Below, in pieces: positions 5,547-6,719 of a stretch of 6,719 nucleotides of DNA (positions are counted from its first letter, which is position 1; every line of letters starts with the position of its first letter). Under the pieces are notes generated by a model that searched no databases, had not been told where the DNA came from, and saw only the letters and a list, made by a program, of their open reading frames with translations. The stretch comes from Clostridiales bacterium (GTDB lineage Bacteria; Bacillota; Clostridia; Christensenellales; Aristaeellaceae), in the NCBI GenBank assembly GCA_012514225.1, contig JAAZAQ010000398.1, positions 1 to 6,719 of the forward strand, read 5' to 3'. A program made the translations under genes and the position numbers.

Positions 5547-6719
5547 TCAGGCGCCGGCCGGGGCCTCCGGCGCGGGCGCCGTCACGGGGGCGGGCGCGGG
5601 TTCGGGCCGCCCCTTCAGGATGCCCATGAACTGCTCGCCGGTCAGCGTCTCCGTCTCGTAGAGCACGCGGGCGATTTCGTGCAGCTTGGCCTCGTGCGCC
5701 CGCAGCAGGCCCTGGGCCTTTTCGTACTGGCCCTTGACGATGGCGACGGTCAGCTCGTCGATGCGGCCCTGGGTGTCGCTGGAGCAGCTGCTGACGAAGC
5801 CGCCGTCCAGGTACTGCCCCTGGGGGCGCTCGAAGGCGACCATGCCGAACTCCTCCGCCATGCCGAAGCGCGTGACCATGGAGCGGGCCAGCTTGGTCGC
5901 CTGCTCGATGTCGTTGGCGGCGCCGGTGGTGATGGAGTCGAACACCAGCTCCTCCGCCGCCCGGCCGCCGGTCAGCGCCGCGATCTTGTTTTCCAGGTCT
6001 GCCTTGCTCAGCAGGAAGCGCTCCTCCTCCTCCACCTGCATGGTGAAGCCCAGGGCGCCGGAGGTGCGCGGGATGATGGTGATTTTATGCACCGGCGCCG
6101 AGCCCTCCTGCAGGGCGGCCACCAGGGCGTGCCCGACCTCGTGATAGGCGACGATTTTCTTCTCGCGGTCGCTCATCACGCGGTCCTTTTTCTGGTAGCC
6201 GGCGACGACCACGTCGATGCTTTCCTCCAGGTCCTCCTGGGTGACGGTCTTGCGGCCGCGGCGGACCGCCCGCAGCGCCGCCTCGTTAATCATGTTGGCC
6301 AGGTCGGCGCCGGAGGCGCCCGCCGCCGCGCGGGCGACGCGGTTGAGGTCCACGTCCGGGCCGAGCTTGACCTTCTTGGCGTGCACCTTCAGGATGGCCT
6401 CGCGCCCCGGCAGGTCCGGCAGCTCCACTGGGATGCGCCGGTCGAAGCGGCCCGGGCGGGTCAGCGCCGGGTCCAGGATTTCGGGGCGGTTGGTGGCCGC
6501 CAGGATCATGACGCCCTTGCGGCCGTCGAAGCCGTCCATCTCGCTCAACAGCTGGTTCAGGGTCTGCTCGCGCTCGTCATTGCCGCCGAAGCCCGCCGCG
6601 GACTCCCGGCGCTTGCCGATGGTGTCGATTTCGTCGATGAAGACGATGCAGGGCGCCTTCTCGTAGGCCTGCTTGAACAGGTCGCGCACCTTGGCCGCGC
6701 CCATGCCCACGAACATCTC
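5547..6719 (-). CDS. ftsH: ATP-dependent zinc metalloprotease FtsH, C-terminal part (cut by window edge)
   Basis: FtsH is a membrane-anchored hexameric AAA+ protease that extracts and degrades membrane and regulatory proteins. The right edge cuts the gene in the AAA+ module, so the membrane segments and Walker A lie outside. Counting from the Met at 6716 (not the true start; the base triplet before it encodes Glu, as in the FtsH VEMFVG pore loop): [14 protein letters not shown] pore loop 1-14, Walker B IVFIDEID 24-31, second region of homology [25 protein letters not shown] 70-94 with arginine fingers Arg90 and Arg93, zinc site HEVGH 192-196, [15 protein letters not shown] 214-228, and TTGAAND 263-269 with the third zinc ligand Asp269. 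The more usual form of the zinc site is HEAGH; Val is tolerated within HExxH. The C-terminus ends in a Pro/Ala-rich tail from about 371. All visible catalytic parts are intact. It converges on the E2-like gene and is in a separate transcription unit. Confidence 0.96.
   Translation of the reverse strand, partial: EMFVGMGAAKVRDLFKQAYEKAPCIVFIDEIDTIGKRRESAAGFGGNDEREQTLNQLLSEMDGFDGRKGVMILAATNRPEILDPALTRPGRFDRRIPVELPDLPGREAILKVHAKKVKLGPDVDLNRVARAAAGASGADLANMINEAALRAVRRGRKTVTQEDLEESIDVVVAGYQKKDRVMSDREKKIVAYHEVGHALVAALQEGSAPVHKITIIPRTSGALGFTMQVEEEERFLLSKADLENKIAALTGGRAAEELVFDSITTGAANDIEQATKLARSMVTRFGMAEEFGMVAFERPQGQYLDGGFVSSCSSDTQGRIDELTVAIVKGQYEKAQGLLRAHEAKLHEIARVLYETETLTGEQFMGILKGRPEPAPAPVTAPAPEAPAGA

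Noticed and set aside
4423..5661. 412-codon plus-strand frame and a 299-codon minus-strand frame (4451-5350) overlapping the E2-like gene
   Set aside because: The first begins inside the promoter and reads as His/Arg/Pro-rich low-complexity sequence; the second is antisense. The E2-like frame has family homology and a ribosome site.
5547..6719. HEVGH in FtsH as a damaged protease site
   Set aside because: HExxH only needs the two His and the Glu; Val at the variable position keeps the motif, and Asp269 and the AAA+ motifs are intact. The protein appears functional.
1..6719. Mobile element, CRISPR, tRNA or defence system
   Set aside because: No direct-repeat array, transposase, integrase, tRNA-like cloverleaf or defence-family motif was found; composition looks uniform across the window.

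Overview
This window is bacterial chromosome with very high G+C (about two thirds by eye). The strongest taxonomic hint is gene content and protein style. It holds a class II aldolase, an FtsH of the '[11 protein letters not shown]' type, a PPi-type phosphofructokinase with a GGNDS motif, and a stand-alone E2-like acyltransferase-fold protein. Together with strong AGGAGG ribosome sites and consensus TTGACA/TATACT promoters, these suggest a high-GC member of the Clostridia (Bacillota), perhaps gut-associated. This is inference from memory of the families, not from a search.

Layout: (1) From 4303 down to the left edge, the minus strand carries what looks like one transcription unit: fba (class II fructose-bisphosphate aldolase), a PPi-type 6-phosphofructokinase, an exported beta-propeller-like protein of unknown function, and pfkA (ATP-type phosphofructokinase, cut by the left edge). 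It is driven by a clear promoter at 4341-4369. Every gap between these genes is 71-77 bp and holds a strong GC-rich hairpin close upstream of the next ribosome site. The fba-pfp hairpin is followed by a T-tract and looks like a terminator or attenuator. (2) A divergent consensus promoter at 4423-4451 drives the plus-strand gene 4496-5440, a 2-oxoacid dehydrogenase E2 / chloramphenicol-acetyltransferase-fold protein. It lacks lipoyl domains and the usual catalytic His and Asp. (3) A hairpin at 5502-5526 lies between this gene and the convergent ftsH. The ftsH gene runs off the right edge and contributes the second half of its AAA+ module and its zinc protease domain.

Working together: the two phosphofructokinases and the aldolase cover consecutive glycolytic steps (fructose 6-phosphate to fructose 1,6-bisphosphate, then to triose phosphates). 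Having both a PPi-linked (reversible) and an ATP-linked (essentially irreversible) enzyme in one unit suggests flexible control of flux direction or energy yield. The exported propeller protein between them has no obvious place in this pathway and is the least explained member. No tRNA, rRNA, CRISPR array, insertion sequence or phage-like gene was seen. Most of the window is ordinary housekeeping DNA; the points worth a second look are the paired phosphofructokinases, the embedded exported protein, the apparently inactivated acyltransferase-fold protein and the recurring intergenic hairpins.
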